Positions 9,151 through 17,469 are shown, counted from the stretch's first letter. The stretch: DNA of 64,000 nucleotides from JBKQHQ01 sp052148715 (GCA_052148715.1 JBKQHQ010000096.1:1-64000), one strand, 5' to 3'. Numbers and translations are program-made. Notes: a model not told the origin generated them from the sequence alone.

Positions 9151-9236
9151 GTTCGCCCTCTATGGTGCGGCTCGATGCCGCCTCAACCTTGTGATTTCAC
9201 GCGGATCTCACCGTGTGGCGGTCCGCTGCCCAAAGT

Positions 9237-9866
9237 TCAACTTGCCGCGTCGAGCGCCGCATCGTCATCGAAGGACGCGATGTATTCAACCGCGCCATTC
9301 GAGCCCTCGACCAGTTTTCCCGCCGCCGCGCAGAGCGCGGCGAACGATTTCGCATCGAGCAAGCCGAACACGCGGTCGTTGACCGCGCGGACCTCGGCGC
9401 TCAGGCGCTCGATTTTGCTGCAGCCTGCCGTTGCCAAGCTGAGCAGGACGCCGCGGCGATCGGCGGGATTGGTGCGCTTACGCACCAGGCCGAGCCGCGC
9501 GAGCTTGCCGGTTTCGGCCGTGATGAACGCACTCGAAACATGCAACGCCCGTGCCACGGTACCGACACTGGTGCCGTGGGCACCTTGCAAATGGGCGATC
9601 GCCATGAGCACGCTGTATTGCGGTCCGCTGACGCCGATGCGCCGCCCGAGATGCTCCCTTACGAGCTCCATGCGCGACGCGACAGTGAACAGATCGTGGA
9701 TGAGGCCGCGGAAGCGACCATCCGAGCCGTGGTCGAGCAGCGGCGCGCGCGACGTGGTGAGCGGCGAGCGATAGACCGCCGCGGCGGCATCGCGCGTCGC
9801 CGCAGACCGACGCCGCTTCCCGTCAAGGCCGAAGCCGGCGCCGGTGCGCGGCTTAGAGATCGACAT
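9237..9866 (-). CDS. MarR family transcriptional regulator of the catabolic island
   Basis: A 209-residue winged-helix regulator. The core lies at about residues 50-180: a helix with LIHDLFTVASRMELV, the recognition segment TVARALHVSSAFITAETGKL and the wing LVRKRTNPADRRGV. The N-terminal 40 residues are basic and Ala-rich and look disordered, longer than in most MarR proteins. The start ATG lies inside the end of the preceding gene (14-base overlap), so it is cotranscribed with ubiD. MarR proteins of such operons are usually repressors released by an aromatic ligand; the palindrome at 11926-11959 is its likely target. Confidence 0.85.
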   Translation of the reverse strand: MSISKPRTGAGFGLDGKRRRSAATRDAAAAVYRSPLTTSRAPLLDHGSDGRFRGLIHDLFTVASRMELVREHLGRRIGVSGPQYSVLMAIAHLQGAHGTSVGTVARALHVSSAFITAETGKLARLGLVRKRTNPADRRGVLLSLATAGCSKIERLSAEVRAVNDRVFGLLDAKSFAALCAAAGKLVEGSNGAVEYIASFDDDAALDAAS

Positions 9867-10485
9867 ACCCGGTGTCGCCCAACAGTTGGGATTCGACAGG
9901 GATGTGCAGGCTGTCATGCACCGCGTTGTAGAACTTCCAGAAGCCGACCACGCAGGCGAGCTCGACGATTTGCGGCGGCGTCAGGTGTTGCTTCAGGCGT
10001 TGCAGGATTTCATCCGGCACCGAGGTCGGATCCTCCGACGCCACGCGGACGTAGTCGAAGCAAGCACGCTCGAATTCATCCTTCGGCTCGAGGTCGCCGG
10101 CAATCATCTCCTGCAGCTCGCTCTCGCTCATGCCCCAACCTTCGTAGCCGGCCTCGCGCGGCTTCTTCAGCATCGAGCAGCTATGCGCGGTGCAATAGGC
10201 GCAGCCGTTGACGGCGCAAGCGATCGCCGCCAGCCGGCGCTTGAGGAACTGGTCAAGCTTGGACGACGGGTCGCGCATGATATTGCTGTTGAGCCTCCAC
10301 AGCGTCTCGGCGATCTCCGGCCGATAGGCGTAGAGTTTCAACGCGTTCGGCAGAAAGCCCATGCGCTTCTTGTACGGCTCGACGACCGGCTTGAGCTGCG
10401 GCGCGAAATCCTCCTCACGCATATACGGAATGAACGGCTCACCCTCAAAAAGAACCTTTGGTTTTGGCGGCGCGATTGCGTCCAT
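9853..10485 (-). CDS. Carboxymuconolactone decarboxylase / AhpD-like protein
   Basis: A 210-residue all-helical protein of the AhpD/CMD fold. The redox motif CAYCTAH (Cys95, Cys98, His101) is intact, which points to a peroxidase-type alkylhydroperoxidase-like or thiol-disulfide activity rather than lactone decarboxylation, since true CMD enzymes lack the Cys pair. The segment RMGFLPNALKLYAYRPE near residue 41 is typical of the peroxidase-related branch. ATG at 10485 follows AAGGAGC, 15 bases after ubiD. It overlaps marR. The role in the pathway is inferred only from position. Confidence 0.85.
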   Translation of the reverse strand: MDAIAPPKPKVLFEGEPFIPYMREEDFAPQLKPVVEPYKKRMGFLPNALKLYAYRPEIAETLWRLNSNIMRDPSSKLDQFLKRRLAAIACAVNGCAYCTAHSCSMLKKPREAGYEGWGMSESELQEMIAGDLEPKDEFERACFDYVRVASEDPTSVPDEILQRLKQHLTPPQIVELACVVGFWKFYNAVHDSLHIPVESQLLGDTGYVDL

Positions 10486-10500
10486 GGTCGTTGCTCCTTC

Positions 10501-11916
10501 TTACAGATAATCGGATAGTTTCACCTTGCCCCAGTTGCGGGGCCATGCGCGCTCGAAATCAGCCTGGTCGTGCCGCGCCTTGATCGTCGCGTCGATGCCC
10601 ATCTTGCCGACGATCCGCCACGGATATTGTCCATCCAATGGGCGCGCCGAGGGGTCGTAGGGCGAGCCGCGGGTGCCCGGCACGACGATGATGTCACGCG
10701 CCGGGTCGCAGCGGGTCGCGATTGCGTGATAGACCTCGCGCGCATCCTCGACATCGGTATCCGGGCTCACGGCGACGACCAGCTTGGTGTTAAGCCAAGG
10801 CGCGCCCATCGCCAGCATCAGCGCGTCATTGACAAAACCTTCGCGCGGGTAATCGAACTGAAGGATGCACGACAGCGCCGCGCCCCAGGTGGGAAAGCGC
10901 ACGTCTTTCACGTCGAGGCCGATCTCGGTCAACCGATTGAACAGCACCGCCTCGTGGCACAGCCGCGGCAGCACCTGATGGTCGGTGTTGGGACAGGTCT
11001 GATGGTTGCGATAGATCGGCCGGTCCTCGCGCATGGTGATCGCGGTGATCTCGACCTCGGGCACGTTCTCATAGTGCGGAAGGTTGTACATCGACGGCGA
11101 TGTCACCTCGCCGACGCGGAACCTGTCCTTGAGATTGATGCGCCCCTCGACGACGATCTCGGCCTCCGCCGGTACGTTGAGCTCGATGGTCTCGCACGGC
11201 ACCACCTCGATCTCGCGGTCCATGATCGTGCCGACCATCTCCATCTCGCCCCACATATCCATGTGCAGGCCGGAGAAGTTGGCCATGATCTCGTAGGCAG
11301 GCGGCACACCGAAGACGAAGGCGATCGGCATATGGTCGATGCCGAGCTCGAGGTATTTGCGCATGATCGTATGGGAATGCGGGGTGACGAAGCTGACGAG
11401 CCCGCGCCGCGGGCCGACCGCCTGCGTGCCGGCATGGCAGGAATTGTAAAACCCCGTTTCCGGATCGCGGATGATGTTCATCGCGGTCACGTAGGGCGCC
11501 TCGTCTTTGTCCTTGTGGAACGGAATCGGCAGCTCGGTCCAATCGGCTTGATTGTGTAGCCGGATCACTTCCTTGACCGGGCCGGTCTTGACGCGCTTGA
11601 GGCCGCGCGGCGGCCGACGCAGGCGATACGCGAGCGTCTTTAGATAATTTTCCGGTCGCACCCCGAGCGCCCGCGCCTGCGACGCGCGGGTCTTCACCAG
11701 CATATCGCACAGCCGGAAGCCCGGCTTTTCGACGATGTTCTCGAACAGGATCGGCTGATCGCTCTGCGCCGACAGGGCGCCGATATCCTCCATGCGGACC
11801 GGCTTGGTGATGCGGGTGACGATATCGGCGTTGGTCTTCAGGAAGCCGCGCAACGAGGCATCGAGCGGCTCCTTGGCAGCCGGCGGGGGAAGATGGCTCT
11901 GGGACAGCGCAGCCAT
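10501..11916 (-). CDS. UbiD family decarboxylase, divergent
   Basis: A 471-residue member of the UbiD family, which reversibly (de)carboxylates unsaturated or aromatic acids with prenylated FMN made by a UbiX elsewhere. Family features seen are an N-terminal lobe, the metal/phosphate-binding centre (residues 145-200) and a C-terminal lobe with AVSPDTDVED and PGTRGSPYDPS. The usual EGPFGE catalytic loop is not present as such: the region reads DRFRVGEVTS (Glu270 kept, its partner five residues earlier is Arg265), so this is an unusual subfamily or uses another residue. First gene of the island; GCGAGGCC precedes the ATG. The substrate is probably an aromatic or heteroaromatic carboxylate. Confidence 0.85.
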   Translation of the reverse strand: MAALSQSHLPPPAAKEPLDASLRGFLKTNADIVTRITKPVRMEDIGALSAQSDQPILFENIVEKPGFRLCDMLVKTRASQARALGVRPENYLKTLAYRLRRPPRGLKRVKTGPVKEVIRLHNQADWTELPIPFHKDKDEAPYVTAMNIIRDPETGFYNSCHAGTQAVGPRRGLVSFVTPHSHTIMRKYLELGIDHMPIAFVFGVPPAYEIMANFSGLHMDMWGEMEMVGTIMDREIEVVPCETIELNVPAEAEIVVEGRINLKDRFRVGEVTSPSMYNLPHYENVPEVEITAITMREDRPIYRNHQTCPNTDHQVLPRLCHEAVLFNRLTEIGLDVKDVRFPTWGAALSCILQFDYPREGFVNDALMLAMGAPWLNTKLVVAVSPDTDVEDAREVYHAIATRCDPARDIIVVPGTRGSPYDPSARPLDGQYPWRIVGKMGIDATIKARHDQADFERAWPRNWGKVKLSDYL

Positions 11917-11925
11917 GGCGGCCTC

Positions 11926-11959
11926 GCAAGAATTATTTAAGTAACTTTATTATTCTTGC
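11926..11959. promoter_or_regulatory. AT-rich inverted repeat, candidate MarR operator
   Basis: Arms GCAAGAATTAT and ATTATTCTTGC flank a 12-base centre; ten of eleven arm positions pair. It sits 10 bases upstream of the ubiD ATG, just before its ribosome site, in otherwise GC-rich DNA. AT-rich palindromes of this kind are typical MarR-family sites, and a marR gene is third in the operon. Confidence 0.6.
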
Positions 11960-11971
11960 CGAGGAAGTCAA
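11944..11971 (-). promoter_or_regulatory. Candidate ubiD operon promoter
   Basis: On the minus strand, TTGACT (11971-11966) is followed after 16 bases by TAAAGT (11949-11944). The -10 and spacer lie inside the palindrome 11926-11959, so a protein bound there would block polymerase. The -35 is good and the -10 is weak. Confidence 0.4.
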
Positions 11972-12057
11972 CGCGCGGCCGTAGGCTGCGTCGTACAACC
12001 GCAGACGGGTAGAAGTCCTTGCGAAACCCCTCACCGCACGGAAAGGGGCGCTGTCGC

Positions 12058-12180
12058 GCCCCCGGTGTGATTTGCCAATGCGTGTCCGACGCGCTGAAAG
12101 CCTACGGCGCCGAATTCGACACGACCGCGATCAAGCCGAGCAGATCGTGCGGGCGCCGTGGCGAAGTCGTGGGCTCATCG
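12058..12180 (+). pseudogene. Probable remnant of a molybdopterin-binding subunit C-terminus
   Basis: In one plus-strand frame the DNA reads APGVICQCVSDALKAYGAEF and then DTTAIKP; after a one-base loss the next frame continues with EQIVRAP. Together this resembles the closing segment of CoxL/xanthine-dehydrogenase large subunits (VxDAL...G...TPxxPExIxRAI). There is no start, no rest of the gene and a frameshift, so if real it is a short fossil. Recognition is by eye only. Confidence 0.3.
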
Positions 12181-12238
12181 ACCTGATCTACGCGGGTTGC
12201 CATGCCGTCGCTGGCTCGCGGCGGAATGTGTCGTCGCC

Positions 12239-12261
12239 GGAAGCGCGCTGAGCGCGCTTCC
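12239..12261 (+). terminator. Strong hairpin after the gene remnant
   Basis: A perfect ten-base stem, GGAAGCGCGC with GCGCGCTTCC, and a three-base loop. It is followed on the plus strand by TTGAATAT and later TTTT, a weak U-rich tail. It may be the old terminator of the decayed gene just before it, or a dispersed palindromic repeat. Confidence 0.4.
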
Positions 12262-12848
12262 TTGAATATCGCTCATTGATTTTACTAATGAATATTGGGT
12301 TCGTTTCGTTGCGTCACCTCCTTAAGGGAGAAAATGGTTGGGAGTTCAACACAGCGGTGTGAGGGCGGAGGGCTAAGTGCATCCGAGGTGCCGGCATCCA
12401 GAGCGGAAGGCGCCGGTCGGTATCGCTGCCTGAAAATACAGGCAAATAACCGGCGAGGCTGCCCGGAGTGCCCCCCTCGAGTGAGACACGGAAACAAGCG
12501 AGGATACAACTCAACATAGTGACCGGGCCATCGATGGTCGTTCCTCGCACGCGTTCGCACTGCCGCCGGCAGCCGGAGCCGGTGGGTCTCCGCAAACGCC
12601 AACATGATTCGCAGGCGAATTCAAATCGTTTCCCGGACACATATCGGCATCAGCTTCTGCCGGGACACGGGGCCCGCGCGGCGAGCTCAGCCGTCATCCT
12701 CAGCGGCGAAAGCATTGGCGGCACCGGGGGGCGCTGCTCTATCCCGCAAGCGCTCGGACCCTAACAATATCGTGGGATATAAGCGCAGCAAAACCCATCA
12801 CCGCAGGACGCGACACGATGGTTCCGCTGCGCAACCCGTCCTACAAGT
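12262..12848. other. Long gap without a recognisable gene
   Basis: About 590 bases between the hairpin and merR. Open frames on both strands are short, overlap each other and have no recognisable motif. A direct repeat TGAATAT occurs near its left end. I find no tRNA cloverleaf and no transposase remnant. Confidence 0.45.
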
Positions 12849-13673
12849 CTAATCGGGATCGTCATCGGCCGCGTCATCCTCGACCGCGTCGTCCTCGGCC
12901 GGGTCGTCCTCGGCGGCATCGTCCTCGGCCGGCGAGTCTTCGTCCTCGAGCGCGGCGTCGAGCAGCCGCCGGCATTCGGCGAGCTCATGCAGGGCAGCAT
13001 CGAGCTTGCGCCGGTCCTCGTCGGCGATGCCGACCGCGCCTCGGCGCTTCGAGGAGCTCGCCATCTCCGCGGTGCGCCGTTCATCGACGTTTTCGGGCGC
13101 CGGCGACGAGCGCCGGACGGGCGCTTCGGGTCGTGCCTCCTCGCGCCGTGCCGTTACCTGTGCCGACCCGCCTGACGCCGCTTCCGATGGTTCCGGCTGC
13201 AGGTCGGGTTCTTCCTCGTCTAGCGCGACGCCGCCGGGCAGGCTGGCGCGAGCCTCGCTTTCAAACAGGGACGGGAGCAGGTCGAACAACCGGCGCGGGC
13301 GCTCGCCGCCCTTGCGCGTCGCCGCTTCCGGCTCCGCCGCACGGCCGTTTGGGACGGCCTCTTCGTCGTCGTCCTCGGGATCGCGTTGCGGCTGCTCGGC
13401 GTCCGCCTGCCACACCGCTTGCACGAATTTCGGGCCCTGCTCGCGCAGAATCCGTTGCACGCCGCGGATCGTGTAGCCCTCACCGTAAAGGAGATGGCGG
13501 ATGCCGCGCAGCAAATCCACATCGTCGGGTCGGTAATAGCGGCGCCCGCCGCCGCGTTTCATCGGCTTGATCTGGGCGAAGCGGGTTTCCCAGAACCGCA
13601 GCACATGCTGTGGAACGTCGAGCTCGCCTGCGACCTCGCTGATGGTGCGGAATGCGTCCGGCGCCTTCTCCAA
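12849..13673 (-). CDS. MerR family regulator with acidic repeat tail
   Basis: A 274-residue protein. Residues 9-80 form a MerR-type winged helix (ISEVAGELDVPQHVLRFWE, then KRGGGRRYYRPDDVDLLRGI), the subtype regularly found downstream of ihfA in alphaproteobacteria. No metal-binding Cys pair is seen. The rest is low-complexity and probably disordered, ending in five acidic pentads (units such as AEDDA, AEDDP, VEDDA) at residues 248-274. The gene follows ihfA by 27 bases and is likely cotranscribed with plsX-fabH-ihfA. The target of this family is poorly known. The repeat tail is unusual and may vary between strains. Confidence 0.85.
   Translation of the reverse strand: MEKAPDAFRTISEVAGELDVPQHVLRFWETRFAQIKPMKRGGGRRYYRPDDVDLLRGIRHLLYGEGYTIRGVQRILREQGPKFVQAVWQADAEQPQRDPEDDDEEAVPNGRAAEPEAATRKGGERPRRLFDLLPSLFESEARASLPGGVALDEEEPDLQPEPSEAASGGSAQVTARREEARPEAPVRRSSPAPENVDERRTAEMASSSKRRGAVGIADEDRRKLDAALHELAECRRLLDAALEDEDSPAEDDAAEDDPAEDDAVEDDAADDDPD
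12852..12932 (-). repeat. 15-base tandem repeat coding the acidic MerR tail
   Basis: About five degenerate 15-base units built on gTCgTCCTCGGCC (plus strand) encode the acidic pentads at the end of the MerR protein. In-frame units mean that copy-number change would lengthen or shorten the tail without frameshift. Confidence 0.7.
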
Positions 13674-13700
13674 AGCGGCTGCTCCCTGACGCCAAGAGGT

Positions 13701-14024
13701 CTATTTACCGTCCGAGTTCGTGTCCGAGCCCGCTTCCGCGTTGATCCGCTGCTTCAGGATCGCCGAAGGCTTGAAGACCATCACGCGCCGCGGCGAGATC
13801 GGTACTTCCTTGCCGGTCTTGGGATTGCGGCCGATGCGCTGCCCCTTCTTGCGCACGACGAACGAACCGAACGAAGACAACTTCACCGTCTCGCCGCGTT
13901 CAAGACAATCGGTGATTTCCTTCAGCACCAATTCCACAAGCGTCGCGGACTCCGTGCGCGAGAGGCCGACCTTCTGGTAGACCGCTTCGCACAGATCCGC
14001 ACGCGTGACTGTCTTTCCGGTCAT
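13701..14024 (-). CDS. ihfA: Integration host factor alpha subunit
   Basis: DNA-bending nucleoid protein, 107 residues, which pairs with IhfB. The family sequence is clear: TRADLCEAVYQKVGLSRTES at the start, GSFVVRKKGQRIGRNPKTG in the DNA-binding arm region with the intercalating proline (NPKTGKEVPI), and a short disordered tail. It lies 96 bases after fabH on the same strand, in the plsX-fabH-ihfA-merR order that is standard for alphaproteobacteria. It bends DNA in recombination, replication and sigma-54 promoters. Confidence 0.97.
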   Translation of the reverse strand: MTGKTVTRADLCEAVYQKVGLSRTESATLVELVLKEITDCLERGETVKLSSFGSFVVRKKGQRIGRNPKTGKEVPISPRRVMVFKPSAILKQRINAEAGSDTNSDGK

Positions 14025-14120
14025 CGCCGGCCCCGCTTTGGCGATTGATACTTGCCGCTGAAGGAACGACGATAAGACCTTGATCCGGCAGGGTCAACGG
14101 GGCATGCGGTAATCTGGCGA

Positions 14121-15098
14121 TCACCAGCGAATGAGCCCCGCCCCCCAGGTGAAGCCGCCCCCCATCGCCTCCAGCAGCACGAGATCGCCGCGTTTGATGC
14201 GTCCGTCCGCCTGCGCCACCTTGAGGGCCAGGGGAATCGAGGCGGCCGACGTGTTGCCGTGGAGCGCCACGGTGGTAACGACTTTCGCCGGGTCGATCCC
14301 GAGCTTGTGCGCCGAGCCATCGATTATTCGTTTATTGGCCTGATGCGGCACGAACCAGTCGATATCGGCTGCCGAATAGCCTGTGGCGCTAAAAGTTGCC
14401 TCGATGACATCGGTGATCATCGCCACCGCGTGCTTGAATACCTCCCGCCCCTCCATGCGCAAGTGGCCGACCGTTCCGGTGGAGGACGGTCCGCCATCGA
14501 CATACAGCTTCATCTTGTGGCGCCCGTCGGAACGCAGGTGTGCGGTGAGGAGGCCGCGGTCGTGCTGCGTCCCCGGCTGTTCCTGGGCCTCGACCACCAG
14601 CGCGCCGGCCCCGTCGCCGAACAGCACGCAGGTCCCGCGATCGGTCCAGTCTAGGATGCGCGAAAACGTTTCGGCACCGATCACCAAGGCGCGCTTGAAA
14701 TTGCCGGTCCGGAGCAGGCCATCAACGGTGGCGAGCGCATAGACGAACCCGGTGCAGACGGCCTGCAGGTCGAAGGCGGCTCCATGGGTCGAGCCGAGAC
14801 CCCACTGCACGGCGACCGCGGTTGCCGGAAAGGTATTGTCCGGGGTCGAAGTCGCCAGGACGATCAGGTCGATCGATGATACCTCGACGCCCGCGTCGTC
14901 GAGCGCAGCTCGCGCCGCGTGCAGCGCCAAATCCGACGTGAGTTCCCCCGGCGCCGCGATATGCCGCTGCCTGATCCCGGTGCGCTGCACGATCCAGTCG
15001 TCCGAGGTGTCCACCATGCGGGCGAGATCGGCGTTGCTGAGAATTCGGCTCGGCAGGTAGCTGCCGCAGCCCAGCACGACCGTACGAATGACGGTCAC
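14121..15098 (-). CDS. fabH: 3-oxoacyl-ACP synthase III
   Basis: Starts fatty-acid synthesis by condensing acetyl-CoA with malonyl-ACP. The 325-residue protein has the full KAS III triad: Cys115 in AVCTGF, His252 in VPHQANKR and Asn282 in LHGNTSA, with the C-terminal GGGFTWGAGLIRW glycine-rich strand. It overlaps the plsX stop by four bases, so the two are translationally coupled. Housekeeping; cytoplasmic. Confidence 0.97.
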   Translation of the reverse strand: MTVIRTVVLGCGSYLPSRILSNADLARMVDTSDDWIVQRTGIRQRHIAAPGELTSDLALHAARAALDDAGVEVSSIDLIVLATSTPDNTFPATAVAVQWGLGSTHGAAFDLQAVCTGFVYALATVDGLLRTGNFKRALVIGAETFSRILDWTDRGTCVLFGDGAGALVVEAQEQPGTQHDRGLLTAHLRSDGRHKMKLYVDGGPSSTGTVGHLRMEGREVFKHAVAMITDVIEATFSATGYSAADIDWFVPHQANKRIIDGSAHKLGIDPAKVVTTVALHGNTSAASIPLALKVAQADGRIKRGDLVLLEAMGGGFTWGAGLIRW

Positions 15099-16150
15099 GA
15101 ACCCACTCCAAGCGCCTGCACTGCCACGCCCTGCTGGTCGCGCCGCAACGTCTCGCTGATCTTGGCAAGAACGTCGTAACGGGCCATGTCGTAGCCGAGG
15201 TCAACCGCCGCCGCGAAACCCTGGGCATCGGTGCCGCCATGGCTCTTGATGACGATGCCGGTGAGCCCGAGGAACACCCCGCCATTGGCCCGCCGCGGGT
15301 CCATCTTCTCACCGAGCGCGCGGAATGCCTCCCGTGCCAGCAGGTAGCCGAGCTTGGCGCGCCAGGTGCGGCTCATCGCGCTCCGCAGATATTGCGCCAA
15401 TTGGCGCGCGGTTCCTTCCGCGCTCTTGAGCGCAATATTCCCCGCAAAGCCTTCCGTCACCACCACGTCCACTGTTCCTTTCCCAATATCGTCCCCCTCG
15501 ACAAAACCAAAGTATTCGATATGCGGCAATGCGCGCTCGCGCAGCAGGCGGGCGGCCTCGCGCACCGGCTCCAGGCCTTTCACTTCCTCCACCCCGATAT
15601 TGAGGAGCCCGACGGTAGGACGGTCGAGGTCGAATAGGACGCGCGCCATGGCGCTGCCCATTGCAGCGAGATCGACCAGGTGTTCCGCGTCCGCACCGAT
15701 CGAGGCCCCGACATCCAACACGATCGACTCCCCTCGCAGCGTCGGCCACAGCGCGGCAATGGCCGGACGGCTAATACCGGCCATAGTCTTCAAATTGAAC
15801 TTGGCCATCGCCATCAGCGCGCCGGTGTTCCCGGCCGAGACGGCGACGTCGGCCTCGCCCTTCTTGACCGCGTCGATCGCCCGCCACATGGACGACTTCC
15901 AGCGGCCCGTGCGCAGCGCTTGGCTCGGCTTGGCGTCCATCGCGACCGCCACCTCCGTGTGCACGATGCGCGTAGCGGGCTTGAGACTCGGATGCGCGTC
16001 GAGGAGCGGCCCGATCGCAGCCTGGTCGCCGAACAGAACGAATTCGATGTCGGGATGCCGCGACAACGACAGCTCGGCTCCCGGCACGACGACCGATGGC
16101 CCGTGGTCGCCGCCCATGGCGTCGAGCGCGATGCGAACCTTCTGGGGCAT
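15095..16150 (-). CDS. plsX: Phosphate acyltransferase PlsX
   Basis: Makes acyl-phosphate from acyl-ACP for phospholipid synthesis. The product is 351 residues and starts MPQKVRIALDAMGGDHGP, the hallmark PlsX N-terminus; SAGNTGALMA and TEGFAGNIALKS are further conserved segments. ATG at 16150 is chosen over an upstream TTG, because the extra 36 residues show no conservation. It overlaps fabH by four bases. A 222-base gap separates it from DUF177, so a promoter for plsX-fabH-ihfA-merR may lie there. Confidence 0.96.
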   Translation of the reverse strand: MPQKVRIALDAMGGDHGPSVVVPGAELSLSRHPDIEFVLFGDQAAIGPLLDAHPSLKPATRIVHTEVAVAMDAKPSQALRTGRWKSSMWRAIDAVKKGEADVAVSAGNTGALMAMAKFNLKTMAGISRPAIAALWPTLRGESIVLDVGASIGADAEHLVDLAAMGSAMARVLFDLDRPTVGLLNIGVEEVKGLEPVREAARLLRERALPHIEYFGFVEGDDIGKGTVDVVVTEGFAGNIALKSAEGTARQLAQYLRSAMSRTWRAKLGYLLAREAFRALGEKMDPRRANGGVFLGLTGIVIKSHGGTDAQGFAAAVDLGYDMARYDVLAKISETLRRDQQGVAVQALGVGS

Positions 16151-16372
16151 GGATCGACCTTGACGGCAACCCTTGACTAGCGCGCCGGAAGCTCGGTCCT
16201 TCGAAACGATGACCGGTTGCGGGAGGAAGGACAATACCCGGTCAACGGCCAGAAACAATGGGGGTAGGCGCTCGTTTTACCCAGCCGATTGGCCGCATGA
16301 TAACATCGCGCGATGCCAGCGCAGATGGTGCCGAGGGTAAGACTTGTCGAGGATTTCGGTCGTCATCGCCGG

Positions 16373-16924
16373 CTAGCATTCGGCACCGCCCTCGCCCTTT
16401 TTCAGCGCAGCAAGCGCCGCAAACGGGTGTTCCGCCGGGTCGTCCTCGATGGCCGGCGGCTCGAAAACCACCCCTGGCTTGCGCGGGTGTGGGTCGATGC
16501 CGAGGATTAGGAACTCGGTCGCGATCACCCCAAGGTCGATGCGGCCATCCGGGAGCGGTTCCGGCCCGTCTTCCATTGCGGCCACGCCGGCGGCGTCTCC
16601 AGATACTTCCTGCGATACCGCTCGCGGCACGAACAGGAGATCAACATCCTCCTCGATCTCGTTCTCGATCGGCTCGAGACTGACCACGCAGGTCTGGCCG
16701 ACAATCGCGCTGACAGTGCCGGTTACGTGCAATCCGTCGGCGCCGTGTCGCCGCACCTCGAATTGGGCCTGCAGGCGCGCAACGGCACGTAAGCCGGTGA
16801 GCGAGGCGACGGCGGCGCGGGTCGCCTCGTCGGCGTGGAGCTCGAAGCGGCGGCCGGCTTGCGGAATGTCCGCGGTCGCTACTCTGAGGCTCCACGGGGG
16901 CTTGCTCGATCGTTCTGTTGCCAT
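16373..16924 (-). CDS. YceD/DUF177 family protein
   Basis: A 183-residue DUF177 protein; VVGQ-like segment AIVGQTCVVSLEPIENEIEE with one cysteine replaces the two-Cys form of other bacteria, as usual in alphaproteobacteria. In several lineages YceD homologues are linked to 23S rRNA maturation or accumulation; here that is only by family. It starts two bases after the stop of the cytochrome chaperone gene and precedes plsX, a conserved order. Confidence 0.9.
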   Translation of the reverse strand: MATERSSKPPWSLRVATADIPQAGRRFELHADEATRAAVASLTGLRAVARLQAQFEVRRHGADGLHVTGTVSAIVGQTCVVSLEPIENEIEEDVDLLFVPRAVSQEVSGDAAGVAAMEDGPEPLPDGRIDLGVIATEFLILGIDPHPRKPGVVFEPPAIEDDPAEHPFAALAALKKGEGGAEC

Positions 16925-16926
16925 GG

Positions 16927-17469
16927 TTACCGGCTCAGGGTAGCTCGCGGATCGGGAAAACCGAGCTCGCCATTCATAATCGAGACCGTTTCGGTCAACG
17001 CCAGTCGGCGCGCGGCCTCTCGCACATATAAGGCGAGTTCCTCCACACCGGCAGCGGACCGCCCGCCAAAGACGTTGCGCCGCAGCGCCTGTTCGAGATC
17101 CTTCGCGTCGGCGCTCGCCAGGGCCCGGTCATAAGCCGCCACTTGGCCGTAAAAGCCCTCGCCGATCCGGCGCATGTGTCGTGGGACCGCCAGATCGCCC
17201 ACCCCCATCTCCCGCAGGTTGTCGTCCATGTCTTGGCAGAAATGATCGAACACGCGCTGGCCGAACTCGCGCGTTTCGGCATTTTCGACTGCGAGCCGCC
17301 GCAGCACAAGCGCGAGATGCAGCACGATCATCCCGAGCCGGCCTTCAACCGTATCCGGGACGCAATAACCCCGGTAAAACAAAGCACTTCGCGCCTGTGC
17401 CACGATGACGCCATAGACGGAAGGGATGGTATCGACTCGCCTGCTCCGGCGCATGAGGGGGAAAATCAT
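16927..17469 (-). CDS. Ubiquinol-cytochrome c chaperone family protein (Cbp3-like)
   Basis: A 180-residue member of the Ubiq_cyt_C_chap family, which in mitochondria (Cbp3) helps cytochrome b assemble into complex III. Seen are ARSALFYRGYCVPDTVEGR near the N-terminus and HFCQDMDDNLREMGVGDL in the middle, both typical. The start at 17469 (MIFPLMRRSRRVDT) is chosen because an upstream extension of 59 residues is low-complexity and antisense to the bamE leader region. Divergent from bamE with 130 bases between them. Confidence 0.9.
   Translation of the reverse strand: MIFPLMRRSRRVDTIPSVYGVIVAQARSALFYRGYCVPDTVEGRLGMIVLHLALVLRRLAVENAETREFGQRVFDHFCQDMDDNLREMGVGDLAVPRHMRRIGEGFYGQVAAYDRALASADAKDLEQALRRNVFGGRSAAGVEELALYVREAARRLALTETVSIMNGELGFPDPRATLSR

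Noticed and set aside
12285..12640. Short overlapping open frames in the gap before merR
   Set aside because: No homology by eye, no ribosome sites, mutually overlapping on both strands.
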